From DATBSL01 sp963729875 (GTDB lineage Bacteria; Acidobacteriota; Vicinamibacteria; Fen-336), in NCBI GenBank assembly GCA_963729875.1, contig CAVSPR010000007.1:124001-188000 (forward strand): a stretch of 64,000 nucleotides of DNA. Reading direction: 5' to 3'. This document shows, one piece after another, positions 40,204 through 49,920 of the stretch. Below the pieces are notes generated by a model. The model was not told where the DNA came from. It did not search any database and saw only the letters and a list, made by a program, of their open reading frames with translations. The translations under genes and the position numbers were made by a program. Positions within the stretch are counted from its first letter, which is position 1. Each line of letters begins with the position of its first letter.

Positions 40204-43200
40204 CTACCGGGTCTCCTTGACCCGGATGTTGCGGAACTCCACCACGTCCCCGTGGCCGAGGAAGCCGATGGCGCCGCTCGGCCGCTTGAGGCCGGGGTGC
40301 TCCCGGTGGTCCATCGTCCCCGAGGCGCTCGCGGCGTCGATGTCGGCGTCGACCACGCTGATGCCGTTGACGATCACGGAGACGCGCCGGCCCTTCACCG
40401 TGACCTCCTCGGTGTTCCACTCGCCGACCGGGCGCAAGGCGCCGCGGCGGGCGGGAACGACCCCGTAGATCGAGCCGTGGTGCTGGTACGGCTGAAGGTC
40501 CCGGTAGACGGGTGAGCCGTCCTCCAGGATCTGCAGCTCCATCCCCTGGTAGGCGGCGTCGCCCTCGCGGGGCGCGCGGATGCCGAGGCCGTTGTTGGCG
40601 GCGGGGTGCAGCCGGAACTCGAAGCGCAGGACGAAGTCCGTGTAGTCCTTCGCCGTGTACAGGTTGCCCCCGGCGCGCTCGGGGTGCACCACGATCTTCC
40701 CGTCCTCCGCCGCGTAGCCCTCCCGGTTGCCGATCCAGCCCTCGAGGTCGCGACCGTTGAAGAGAGGCACGAAGCCCTCGGCCGCCTCCGTTTCGGTCAC
40801 CTGCGGGACGGCCGTCTCGCGCGGGATCTCGCGGACGAAGACGTTGCGGAACCACAGCGGGATTGCCGTGGGCCTGCAGCTCCACCTGCCCCGTCGGGTA
40901 GATCGGCTTATCCCGCTCCCAGTAGTTCTCGAGGACCGTGTCCTTCACGACGCGCTCGTCGTTGAGGTACACGGTGACGCGGTCCCCGATCATCAGGATC
41001 CGGAAGACGTTCCACTCGCCCACCGGCCGGTCGACGTTCTTGAGGGGCTTGGCGGGACCCTTCTGGTTGTTGAAGAGGCCGCCCGAGCCCACCGGGTTCT
41101 TCTCGGCGTCCCAGATCTGCACCTGCGGCGACCCGCGGAGGTAGAGGCCGCTGTCGCCGTCCTTGCCGATCTTCCAGTCGACGAGCAGCTCGAAGTCGCC
41201 GTAGTCAGACGCAGTGCAGAGGCTCTCGCCCTTGCCGTCGAACTCGAGCACGCCGTCGACGACGCGCCAGTGGGACCGCATCTTCCGGTCCGCCTCCGCC
41301 TGGGCCCGGCCAGCTCCTCCGGCGTCATCTTCGCGCGCTTCGGCGGGTCGGCCACGAGGCCCTTCCAGCCGGCGAGGGAGTGCCCGTCGAAGAGCGGGAC
41401 GTAGCCGCCCTGGCGCAACCGGTCGAGGAGGATCCCCCGCGCCCGCTCCTTTTCCGCGGGAAGGGCGAGGGAGTCCTCGACGCGCCGGAGGACCGTGTAC
41501 GCCTCGTGGCCGGAGAGCCAGCGCTCCTGCGAGGACTGTCGGGACGCGAGCTCCAGCAGGCCCGCGACGGCCGCGTCGTGAAGGACCGGGTTGTCGAGGC
41601 TGCCGGCCAGGAGCCGCAGCGACTCGGGCTCGCGGACGGCGGCGACCCCGGCGAGGAGGGGCCTGCGGTCGGCGTCCTCCCCGGGAGCGGACAGGAGCTC
41701 CTGGAAGGCGGCGAGCTTCTTCTGCCCCGGCAGGCGGGCACCGTCCATCAGGCGGACGAAGCCCTCGAACGCCCGCACGCGCTGCTCCCGGTCCTGCGTC
41801 GTCGAGCCGATCCGGCGCAGGTCCTCGGACGCTGTCGGTTCCGGCCACTGCGCCAGCGCCGCGACGGCCGCGCGCTGCACGCCGAGGTCGGGGCTCGCCG
41901 TCTCCTCGAGGATCGCCTTGAGCGCCTTCGTCCCTCCGACCTTCGGCAGGATGCCGAGGATCGTGGCCTTCCCTCCCGCAGGGGCGCCCTTCAGCAGCTC
42001 GAGGAGCGCGTCGGTCCGGTGCTCCGCGTCGGGGTTCGCCCGGACCGTGGCCGTGATCGCCTCCTGCAGGCGGACCGCGTCTTCGCCTTCGGCCTTCTCC
42101 AGCATCGCGAGGAGACCCGGGAGGTCGATCTTGTCCCGCGCCCCCTTCTCGGCGAGGACCTCGACGAGGAGGGCCTTGCCGGGAAGCGGCGTGGGGTCGA
42201 GGAGCCGCGCCGCCTCCGGCACGACGAGCGCCGCGCGGTAGCCGAGGAGAGCGGCTTTCAGGGCCGGGACCTCGCTCCCGCTCGCGGCCGGGACCTGCTG
42301 CAGCAGGTCGGGCAGCACCGCGTCGCCGCCGAGGCGGGCCGCCGCGGGAATGGCCGCCTGCCGCACCGCGTCGTCGCGGCTGTCGAGGCTCTCCCTCACG
42401 AAGGGCAGGGCCGTCGCGTCCCCCCGCTGGCCGAGCATGGCGACGATTCCGGCGCGGGCCTCGGGCGACGCAGTGCGGGCCTTCTCGATCCAACGGGCGG
42501 TGGCCTCGGGGCCGGGGATCGTGCCGGCCAGGGCGAGCGCCGCGCCGCGGAGGCTGCGCTCGGGGCGGTCCGCGGCCGCGAGGAGGTCGGGCAGGGCCTT
42601 CGGCCCGAGGGCCGAGGCCACCAGGGCCAGAGCGGTCGAGGCGTGCTGCACCTCGCCCGGCCCCCCGTAGCTCGCAAGGAGGGTGCGGGCCGCGTCGAGG
42701 CCCTCGGCCGTCCGGCCGGACTCGACGAGGCGCCGGGCGTAGAGCAGGTAGAGCGAAGGGGCCTGCGCGCGCTCGCGGGGCGAGGCGGCGAGACGCGCCC
42801 GGGCGAGCACGGGACCCGCGGCGGGGTCGCCGATGTTGGCCAGGGCGTACAGGGCGGCCCGGCGCGTGCCCTCGTCCGCGCTGTCCGCCAGCGGGAGGAG
42901 TGCCTTCACCGCGTCGCGGCTGCGCATCTCCCCGAGAGCGTCTGCGAGCACGGGACGCACGGCCACCGGCGCCTTGCCGAGGGCCTTCACGAGCGCCTTC
43001 GACGCGTCGGGCCCGCCGATCGTGACGAGCGCGGCGGAGGCCGGCCCGGCCAGGGCCGTGTCGGCGAGGTACTTCTGCAGGGGCCGGATGGACTCGCTCT
43101 TCCCCGCGACCTGGACCTGTGAGATCAGGAACGTGGCGACTCCCGGGTCGCGCGTCCTCTCGAGCGACGCGAGGAGGGAGCGGGCGAAGACGACCCGCTC

Positions 43201-43497
43201 CTTCTCCGCGCCGGGCCGCGTCACGTATACGGCGAGGCCGTTCACGGCGAAGCGGGCCTTCGAGTCGTCGCCCTTGCCCGGGGGGAGGACCCGGGCCATG
43301 GCGTCCTCGATCGCGGGCGGACCCAGCTTCAGGATCTCGGCGCAGAGTGCGTCCCTCTTCGCGGGCGTATCCGCCGGAAAGCCCTCCAGGATCGAGGCGA
43401 CACTCCCGGGGGCGGCCGCCGGCTGGGCCGCGGCCGGGACGGCAAGCAAGACGCCGCACAGCGCCGCCAGGATCGTGGCCGTCGCAGGTCGTTTCAT
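40204..43497 (-). CDS. exported HEAT-repeat protein fused to two DUF1080 (3-keto-disaccharide hydrolase) domains, two frame changes
   Basis: It starts at ATG 43497 (GAGGAGAAC upstream) with a signal peptide (ATILAALCGVLLAVPAAAQ). HEAT-type repeats fill most of the first 720 residues (for example AVKALLPLADSADEGTRRAALYALANIGDPAA). DUF1080 domain 1 begins GGYVPLFDGHSLAGWKGL and continues across a frame change near 41310 into HWRVVDGVLEFDGKGESLCTASDYGDFELLVDWKI. A second change near 40862 joins VELQAHGNPLWFRNVFVREI to domain 2, which starts GFVPLFNGRDLEGWIG and ends VEFRNIRVKETR at 40204. DUF1080 proteins are beta-sandwich enzymes that cleave 3-keto-glycosides. The gene follows a Gfo/Idh/MocA gene on the same strand by 17 bases. 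Confidence 0.82.
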
Positions 43498-43514
43498 TGT
43501 CGTTCTCCTCACGG

Positions 43515-44792
43515 TCACGCCGGCAGCCGCCAGGGAGCGCGCAGGGGCTGGTTCACGAGGCGGTTGGCCTCCTCGTCCCCCACGAAGAGCTCCTTCACCG
43601 GGTCGTAGCGTAGCGTCCGGCCGAGCTGGACGGCCGCCTTCCCCAGGTTCACGAGCGTGCAGGAGCGGTGGCCGTTTCTCTCGTTGAGCGCGAACGGGCG
43701 CCTCGTCCGCACCGACTCCGAGAAGTCGGTGATCCGCGGCTCGGGGTCCGGGAGCGCCGCCAGCTTCTCCGCGAAGCCGGCGATGTCCGAGCGGAAGCCC
43801 TGGAAGATCTTCCCCTCCGGGCCCTCCAGGAAGGCCGCCTTCTTGTCGCGGTTCTCCCCGTCGAGGACGATCACGCAGCCGTCCGCGTACTTCATCTCGA
43901 TCCGCCGCCACGTGCCGCAGGCGTCGGGGTGCTGCTGCGGGCCGTCGGCCCACACCTCGACCGGGCTCGTGTCGTCCTTGCCCAGGATGTACTGCACGGG
44001 GTCGAGGTAGTGCATCCCCATGTCCCCGAGGCCCCCGCCGTCGTAGTCCCAGTAGCCGCGGAAGGTGCCGTGGACGCGGTGGGTGCTGTAGGGCTTCCAC
44101 GGCGCGGGGCCGAGCCAGAGGTCGTAGTCGAGCTCGGGCGGGACCGGCTCGACGGGCAGGCTCGTCTTGCCGACCCAGTAGAACTTCCAGTCGAAGCCCG
44201 TCGTCGCGCTGACCGTCGCCTTGATGGGCCAGCCGAGCAGCCCGCCCTGCAGCGCCTTCTTGATCGGCGCCACGTCGGTGCCCATGCCGTAGAAGCGGTC
44301 CTGGAAGCGGAACCAGGTGTTGATGCGGAAGACGCGCCCATTGCGCTCGACTGCCCCCACGACGGCGCGGCCCTCGCCGATGGTCCGGGTCATCGGCTTC
44401 TCGCACCAGACGTCCTTGCCCGCCTCCGCCGCCGCCACCGACATGAGCGCGTGCCAGTGCGGCGGCGTCGCGATGTGGACGATGTCGATGTCCGGCCTCT
44501 CCAGCACCTCGCGGAAGTCGCGGTACCCCGAGACGCCGGGGCCCGCTGCCTCCAGCGCCGCCGCGAGGTGGGCGCTGTCCACGTCGCACACGGCGCGCAG
44601 CACGGACCCGGGGTAGCGGAGATGGCCGCGGCCCATGCCGCCCACTCCCACGACCGCCTTCGTCAGCGTGTCGCTCGGCGCCGTGTAGCCGGGCCCGCCC
44701 AGGACGTGCCGCGGGAGGATCATCAGGGAGCCGGCCGCGGCGGCGGCGCTCTTCGCGAACTGTCGGCGGGAGAGGCGTCGGGATTGGGACAT
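43515..44792 (-). CDS. Tat-exported Gfo/Idh/MocA oxidoreductase 1
   Basis: I start it at ATG 44792 (MSQSRRLSRRQF) because GAGGAG lies just upstream; this gives 425 residues. The twin-arginine signal SRRQFAKSAAAAAGSLMIL is followed by a Rossmann fold (AVVGVGGMGRGHL), the family EKP motif in DVWCEKPMTRTIGEG, and the C-terminal alpha/beta part. The family uses NAD(P) to oxidise or reduce sugars and derivatives. Tat export with a cofactor already bound is common in Planctomycetes and Acidobacteria. It sits upstream of the DUF1080 protein in one transcription unit, which fits a two-step oxidation and cleavage at C3 of a sugar. Confidence 0.93.
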   Translation of the reverse strand: MSQSRRLSRRQFAKSAAAAAGSLMILPRHVLGGPGYTAPSDTLTKAVVGVGGMGRGHLRYPGSVLRAVCDVDSAHLAAALEAAGPGVSGYRDFREVLERPDIDIVHIATPPHWHALMSVAAAEAGKDVWCEKPMTRTIGEGRAVVGAVERNGRVFRINTWFRFQDRFYGMGTDVAPIKKALQGGLLGWPIKATVSATTGFDWKFYWVGKTSLPVEPVPPELDYDLWLGPAPWKPYSTHRVHGTFRGYWDYDGGGLGDMGMHYLDPVQYILGKDDTSPVEVWADGPQQHPDACGTWRRIEMKYADGCVIVLDGENRDKKAAFLEGPEGKIFQGFRSDIAGFAEKLAALPDPEPRITDFSESVRTRRPFALNERNGHRSCTLVNLGKAAVQLGRTLRYDPVKELFVGDEEANRLVNQPLRAPWRLPA

Positions 44793-44837
44793 CGTGAGCT
44801 CCTCTTCGTGGGCGGGCGCCATTATAGTGACGGCGGC

Positions 44838-45596
44838 ATGGACGCGCCTGACCCCTTCGGCTCATTCCACGAGGCCCTCGAGCGGCGCCACCTCGTCGCG
44901 CTGACGTTCCCCGAGGTGCGGCGGGCGCTGCAGGCCCTTTCCTCCCTGTACGTCGAGCGGCGGGAGCGCATGGCCGGCGGGACGGCGCTCGAGGGGGCCG
45001 GCAAGCGGGCGGCCTTCGCCCTCTACTACGGGCCGATGCACTTCCTGCTCGTGCGCGGGATCGTGCGGGCGCTCGGCCCGGGCCTCCGCCGGCCCCGCCT
45101 CATCCTCGACCTCGGCTGCGGGACGGGAACTGCGGGCGCGGCGTGGGCGCTCGAGTGCGAGCCGCCGGCGCGCGTGGACGGCGTCGACCACAGCGGCTGG
45201 GCGGTGGCGGAGGCGCGCTGGACCCTCGGGCGCCTCGGGCTCACCGGCCGCACGACGCGAGGCGACGCGGCCACGGCCCCCCTGCCACAGGGGCCCGCGG
45301 GCCTCCTCGCGGCCTTCACGGTGAACGAGCTCGCCGAGCGGCCGCGCCGGGACCTCCTCGGCCGATTCGTGGAGGCCGCGCGCGCGGGATCGACCGTTCT
45401 CGTCGTCGAGCCCATCTCCCGGCGGGTGACCCCGTGGTGGCCCGAGTGGACGGAGACCTTCCGGGGCGCGGGCGGGCGCGAGGACGAGTGGCGCCTCCGG
45501 CCTCCGCTGCCTCCCCGCCTGGCGCTCCTCGGCAAGGCTGCCGGCCTCGACACACGCGAGCTCACCGCCCGGTCCTTGGCCCTGCCGGGCGTATGA
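44838..45596 (+). CDS. class I SAM-dependent methyltransferase
   Basis: A 252-residue cytoplasmic protein from ATG 44838. The SAM-binding block is RLILDLGCGTGTAGAAWALE, followed by the acidic strand end VDGVDHSGWAVAEARW and LLAAFTVNELAE. The N-terminal helical part (YYGPMHFLLVRGIVRAL) resembles Rsm22-like proteins, but the substrate is not certain. There is no Shine-Dalgarno; a TATAGT box at 44823-44828 ends 9 bases before the ATG, which predicts a very short or absent leader. It is divergent from Gfo/Idh/MocA 1 and 23 bases before Gfo/Idh/MocA 2. Confidence 0.85.
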   Translation: MDAPDPFGSFHEALERRHLVALTFPEVRRALQALSSLYVERRERMAGGTALEGAGKRAAFALYYGPMHFLLVRGIVRALGPGLRRPRLILDLGCGTGTAGAAWALECEPPARVDGVDHSGWAVAEARWTLGRLGLTGRTTRGDAATAPLPQGPAGLLAAFTVNELAERPRRDLLGRFVEAARAGSTVLVVEPISRRVTPWWPEWTETFRGAGGREDEWRLRPPLPPRLALLGKAAGLDTRELTARSLALPGV

Positions 45597-45619
45597 TCCC
45601 CCGTGGACGAGGAGGACCC

Positions 45620-47119
45620 ATGTCCCAGCCCGGTTCCGTCAGCCGCCGCACCTTCCTCGAGCGCGGCGCGACCACCGCGGCCGTGACACTCGTCTCCCGC
45701 AACGTCCTGGGAGGCCCCCGGTACGTGCCGCCGAGCGACCGCATCAACGTGGGCTTCGTCGGCTGCGGGACGCAGGGCCTGCGGCAGCTCATGCCCGCGC
45801 TGCAGCGCCCCGACCTCCGGATCGCCGCGGTCTGCGACCCGAACCGCCGGAGCCAGGACTACGTCGAGTGGTCCCGCTTCGAGCTGCGCGACAAGATACG
45901 CGAGTTCCTCGGCGACGCCGCCTGGGCCGAAGGTGCCTCAGCCTGCCCCTGCGGGCGCGAGGTCGGCCGCGAGCTCGTGGAGCGCCACTACGCTGCCTCC
46001 GCCGGCGGCGGCTGCGGCGTCTACGCGGACTTCCGCGAGATGATCGCGAAGGAGAAGGACCTCGACGCCGTCTACGTGATGACGCCGGACCACCTCCACG
46101 CCACGATCGCGCTCGCGGCGATGAACGCCGGGAAGCACGTCATCACCCACAAGCCCCTGGGCAACTTCTTCCACGAGGCGCGGCTCGTCGTCCAGGCGGC
46201 GCGCGAGACCCGGGCGGCGACGCACATGTTCTGCTCCGCCGGGATGGAGTCGACGGCGCAGATCGCCGAGTGGATCCAGGCCGGCGCGATCGGGCCGGTG
46301 CGCGAGGTGCACAACTGGTCCGCGAGGCCGTACTGGCCGCAGGGCATGACGAGTCCGCCGACCGAGACGGTGCCGGTGCCAGACGGGCTCGACTGGGACC
46401 TATGGCTCGGCCCGGTCCCGCACCGTCCCTATCACCCCGCCTACCGCAACGCGGTCTTCCGCGGCTGGTACGACTTCGGCACCGGCGCCCTCGGCGACAT
46501 GGGGCACTACTCCTTCTTCCAGATCTTCAAGATCCTGAAGCTCGGCTCGCCGCTCACCGTCGAGGCCAGCCGCAGCCAGTTCTGGAGGATCGACGACCTG
46601 CTCTGGAAGAAGCAGCCGGGAACCGTCTCCTACCCGCAGGCCTCGCTCGTGCGCTGGGAGTTCCCGGAGCGGACGGGCATGCCGCCCGTGGCGCTCTTCT
46701 GGTACGACGGCGGCCTGCGGCCCCCGAAGCCGCGCGAGCTGGAGGAGGACGGCGAGCCCATGCCGGACGAGGGCCTGCTCTTCGTGGGCGACGCCGGCAA
46801 GATCCTGGCCGGTTTCTCCGGACGCGGCCCGCGACTCGTCCCGAAGGCGAAGATGCAGGCCTTCCAGCCGCCGCCCCAGACGCTCCCCCGTCCCGCCGAG
46901 GAGCTGGAGCAGTGGGTACGCGCCTGCCGGGGTACGGCCCTCTCGGACGCGAGCTTCGAGAACGTCGCCGGGATCACGGAGACGATCCTGCTGGGGACGA
47001 TCGCGGTGCGGGTCGAGAAGAAGCTCCGGTGGGACGCGGCGAACGCACGCTTCGTGGACGCCCCCGAGGCCGACGCCCTGATGACGCGCGCCGAGTACAG
47101 AGAGGGCTGGAAGCTCTAG
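45620..47119 (+). CDS. Tat-exported Gfo/Idh/MocA oxidoreductase 2
   Basis: A 499-residue protein from ATG 45620, preceded by GAGGAGGA. The signal VSRRTFLERGATTAAVTLVS is followed by INVGFVGCGTQGLRQLMPAL (dinucleotide site). The usual EKP motif is HKP here (HVITHKPLGNFF), an unusual change in the NAD-binding loop. A segment at about 110-125 (SACPCGREVGRELVERHY) with two Cys is inserted in the Rossmann part compared with copy 1. The C-terminal half has GLDWDLWLGPVPHRPYHP, DFGTGALGDMGHY and a family-type end. It probably belongs to one unit with kinase 4 (18 bases after). Confidence 0.92.
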   Translation: MSQPGSVSRRTFLERGATTAAVTLVSRNVLGGPRYVPPSDRINVGFVGCGTQGLRQLMPALQRPDLRIAAVCDPNRRSQDYVEWSRFELRDKIREFLGDAAWAEGASACPCGREVGRELVERHYAASAGGGCGVYADFREMIAKEKDLDAVYVMTPDHLHATIALAAMNAGKHVITHKPLGNFFHEARLVVQAARETRAATHMFCSAGMESTAQIAEWIQAGAIGPVREVHNWSARPYWPQGMTSPPTETVPVPDGLDWDLWLGPVPHRPYHPAYRNAVFRGWYDFGTGALGDMGHYSFFQIFKILKLGSPLTVEASRSQFWRIDDLLWKKQPGTVSYPQASLVRWEFPERTGMPPVALFWYDGGLRPPKPRELEEDGEPMPDEGLLFVGDAGKILAGFSGRGPRLVPKAKMQAFQPPPQTLPRPAEELEQWVRACRGTALSDASFENVAGITETILLGTIAVRVEKKLRWDAANARFVDAPEADALMTRAEYREGWKL

Positions 47120-47137
47120 AAAGGCGGGAGCCTCTCG

Positions 47138-49885
47138 ATGACCTTCGAGCCCGGGACGCGACTCGGGCCCTACGAGATCGTCCGGCCGCTGGGGAAGGGC
47201 GGGATGGGCGAGGTCTACGAGGCGCACGATCCGCGCCTCCAGCGCCCGGTCGCGATCAAGGTGCTGCCCGCCCACGTGAGGGCGGACGCGACCTTGCTCT
47301 CCCGCTTCCAGCGCGAGGCGCGCGCCCTCTCCGCCCTCAGCCACCCTCACGTCTGCTCCATCTACGACGTGGGCTGCGAGGGCGAGATCGACTTTCTCGT
47401 CATGGAGCGGCTCGAGGGAGAGACCCTTCACGGCCGGCTCGAGCGGGGGCCGATGCCGCTCGACGAGGCGCTCGAGGCCGCCGTCGAGATCGCCGGCGCG
47501 CTCGACGCCGCCCACCGGCGCGGGATCATCCACCGGGACCTCAAGCCGGGAAACGTGATGCTCACGAAGGCCGGGGCCAAGCTCCTCGACTTCGGGCTCG
47601 CCCGGCGCCGCACGCCGGGACCCCCGGACGTGCTGTCGGACGCGCCCACCGCCACCGCCCCGGACACGGCGGCGGGGACGCTCCTCGGGACCCTGCCCTA
47701 CATGGCCCCGGAGCAGGTCGAGGGGCGCGAGGCCGACGCGCGGACGGACGTCTTCGCGTTCGGGGCAGTGTTGCACGAGATGGTGACGGGCCGGCGCGCG
47801 TTCGCCGGCAAGAGCCAGGCCTCGCTCGTCGCGGCCATCCTCGAGAAGCAGCCGCCCCCGCCGTCGACGCTGCAGCCGCTCGCGCCGGCGGCCCTCGACC
47901 GCGTCGTGCGGACCTGCCTCGCCAAGGACCCCGACGAGCGGTGGCAGTCGGCCGCGGACCTGCGGCGCGAGCTCTCCTGGATCGCCGAGGCCGGGGACGT
48001 GGCCCCGAAGGCGCCAGCGCTCCGGCGCGGGCCGCTCCCCTGGCCGGCGGTGGCCGGGCCCGTGGTGCTGGCCGCGCTCACCGGCGTCGCCGTCGGCCAC
48101 TGGCTCGCACCACGCCCGCCCGAGCCGGCGGTCGTGCACTCGCTCCTCGACCTCCGGCCGGCGGAGGCGCTCATCGGCCCCCACGCCCTCGAGCGCACGG
48201 CCGGCATGGGCCGGCCGAGCCGGACCGCGATCGCGCTGTCGCCCGACGGCCTCCGTCTCGCGTTCGTGGCGCGGCAGGGCGATCGGCAGCGGCTCTACGT
48301 GCGCGCGCTCGACGAGGACGAGGCGCGGCCGCTTCCGGGCACGGAAGGAGCGGACAACCCATTCTTCTCCCCGGACGGCCGGGCCCTCGGCTTCTGGTCC
48401 GGGGGCGCGATCCGCCGGGTGGCGCTCGACGGCGGGCCTCCTCTCGAGGTGTGCCCCTCCGCCCTGCTCGGCGGGGCCGCCTGGGTCGCCCCGGACGAGA
48501 TCGTGTTCGCCACGATGGAGGGCGGCCTGATGCGCGTCTCCCCCGGCACCGGGCGGCCGGAGCCTCTCACCCGCCTCGCCCCCGGCGAGGTCAGCCACCG
48601 CCTGCCGCACCCGGGGCCGGGTGGGGCCGTCCTCTTCACCGTGTTCGAGTCCGGCTTCGACAAGCGCCTCGCTCGGGTCGAGGTCCTCGACCGCGCCACG
48701 GGCCAGCGCCACCCCCTCGCGGAGAACGCGGCCGACGCGCGTTACTTGCGCACCGGCCACGTCGTCTTCGCCCGGAGGGGCAGCCTCGTCGCCGTCCAGT
48801 TCGACCCCGCCACGCTGCGGCCACGCGGCAGCGAGGTCGGCATGGTGGACGGGGTGATGCAGTCCCTGAACGTGCCCTACGTGGACGTCGAGACGGGCGC
48901 GGCGCAGTTCGACGTCGCGGACGACGGCACCCTCGTCTACGCGCCCGGCGGCATCGTGCCCGACGTCGTGCGGCGCCTCGTCCGCGTGGACCGCTCCGGC
49001 CGGGTCGAGCCGCTCGGCGCTCCGGCGAAGGCCGGCTACGCCGTCCTCCAGCTGTCGCCGGACGACCGCCGGATCGCCGTCACCGCCCGCGAGGGCCTCA
49101 CGTGGTCGCTCTGGGTCTACGACCTCGAGCGGGGCGCGATGGCGCGACCGGCGCCGTCGCCGGAGGGCGCGATGCTGTGGCCCCGGTGGCAACCCGACGG
49201 GGAGCGCCTGGCGTTCAGCTGGGTCCGACGGGACGAGACCGACATCCACGCCGTGAACGCGGACGGCAGCGGCGCTCCGGAAGCGATCACGCACACCCGG
49301 ACGATGAAGAGCCCGTCCGACTGGGCGCCCGACGGGCGATCGATCCTCTACGCCGAAGGCGGCGACATCGGGCTGCTCGCGCGCGACGGGAGCGGCTGGA
49401 CGAGCCGGCCGCTCCTGGCGAGCCCCGCTTCGGAGGAGAGCGCGGCCGTCTCCCCCGAGGGGCGCTGGGTAGCCTACGCCAGCAACGAGACGGGACGCGA
49501 CGAGGTGTACCTCCAGCGCTTCCCGGAGCTGGGCGCGAAGGTGCAGGTCTCCACCGACGGCGGCTACTCGCCCGTCTGGTCGCGCGACGGCCGCGAGATC
49601 TTCTACGCGTGCGAGCGCGCGGGAGCCTACACGGGCGACCTGTGGGCGGTCGCGGTGGGACCCGGCGCACCGGCCCGGCTGGGGACGCCGCGGAAGCTCT
49701 TCGACCTCGAGGAGCGCCGGCTGTGGATCTCGTCCCTGGTGAGCGGGTTCGGCGTCGCCCGGGACGGCCGCTTCTACTTCCCCCAGACGCTCGAGAGCCC
49801 GCCTTCGGCGGAGCCGCGGCAGCTGCACCTGGTGCAGAACTGGTCGGCGGAGCTGCGGCGGCGCGTGCCGGCGAGCGGCCCGTGA
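47138..49885 (+). CDS. Ser/Thr protein kinase 4 with transmembrane segment and propeller
   Basis: An intact 915-residue kinase receptor. GKGGMGEVY (19-27), Lys41 in VAIKVL, HRDLKPGNVML, DFGLARR and YMAPEQVEGRE are present. A hydrophobic helix (VAGPVVLAALTGVAVGHWL) follows the kinase, then a propeller of about 570 residues with ALSPDGLRLAFVARQG, FFSPDGRALGFWSGG, LSPDDRRIAVTARE, WAPDGRSILYAEG and WSRDGREIFYACE, ending HLVQNWSAELRR. It lies between an exported oxidoreductase and a pectate-lyase-fold protein in an apparent operon, so the propeller may sense a carbohydrate or cell-surface state. A GTG overlaps its stop. Confidence 0.93.
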   Translation: MTFEPGTRLGPYEIVRPLGKGGMGEVYEAHDPRLQRPVAIKVLPAHVRADATLLSRFQREARALSALSHPHVCSIYDVGCEGEIDFLVMERLEGETLHGRLERGPMPLDEALEAAVEIAGALDAAHRRGIIHRDLKPGNVMLTKAGAKLLDFGLARRRTPGPPDVLSDAPTATAPDTAAGTLLGTLPYMAPEQVEGREADARTDVFAFGAVLHEMVTGRRAFAGKSQASLVAAILEKQPPPPSTLQPLAPAALDRVVRTCLAKDPDERWQSAADLRRELSWIAEAGDVAPKAPALRRGPLPWPAVAGPVVLAALTGVAVGHWLAPRPPEPAVVHSLLDLRPAEALIGPHALERTAGMGRPSRTAIALSPDGLRLAFVARQGDRQRLYVRALDEDEARPLPGTEGADNPFFSPDGRALGFWSGGAIRRVALDGGPPLEVCPSALLGGAAWVAPDEIVFATMEGGLMRVSPGTGRPEPLTRLAPGEVSHRLPHPGPGGAVLFTVFESGFDKRLARVEVLDRATGQRHPLAENAADARYLRTGHVVFARRGSLVAVQFDPATLRPRGSEVGMVDGVMQSLNVPYVDVETGAAQFDVADDGTLVYAPGGIVPDVVRRLVRVDRSGRVEPLGAPAKAGYAVLQLSPDDRRIAVTAREGLTWSLWVYDLERGAMARPAPSPEGAMLWPRWQPDGERLAFSWVRRDETDIHAVNADGSGAPEAITHTRTMKSPSDWAPDGRSILYAEGGDIGLLARDGSGWTSRPLLASPASEESAAVSPEGRWVAYASNETGRDEVYLQRFPELGAKVQVSTDGGYSPVWSRDGREIFYACERAGAYTGDLWAVAVGPGAPARLGTPRKLFDLEERRLWISSLVSGFGVARDGRFYFPQTLESPPSAEPRQLHLVQNWSAELRRRVPASGP

Positions 49886-49920
49886 ACCTGTCGAATCGCC
49901 GGATTCCCGCGGAGGGCGGC

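Noticed and set aside
40204..40800. Separate stand-alone DUF1080 gene
   Set aside because: The upstream sequence joins smoothly to the first DUF1080 domain after correcting one base near 40862, so it is domain 2 of the larger protein.
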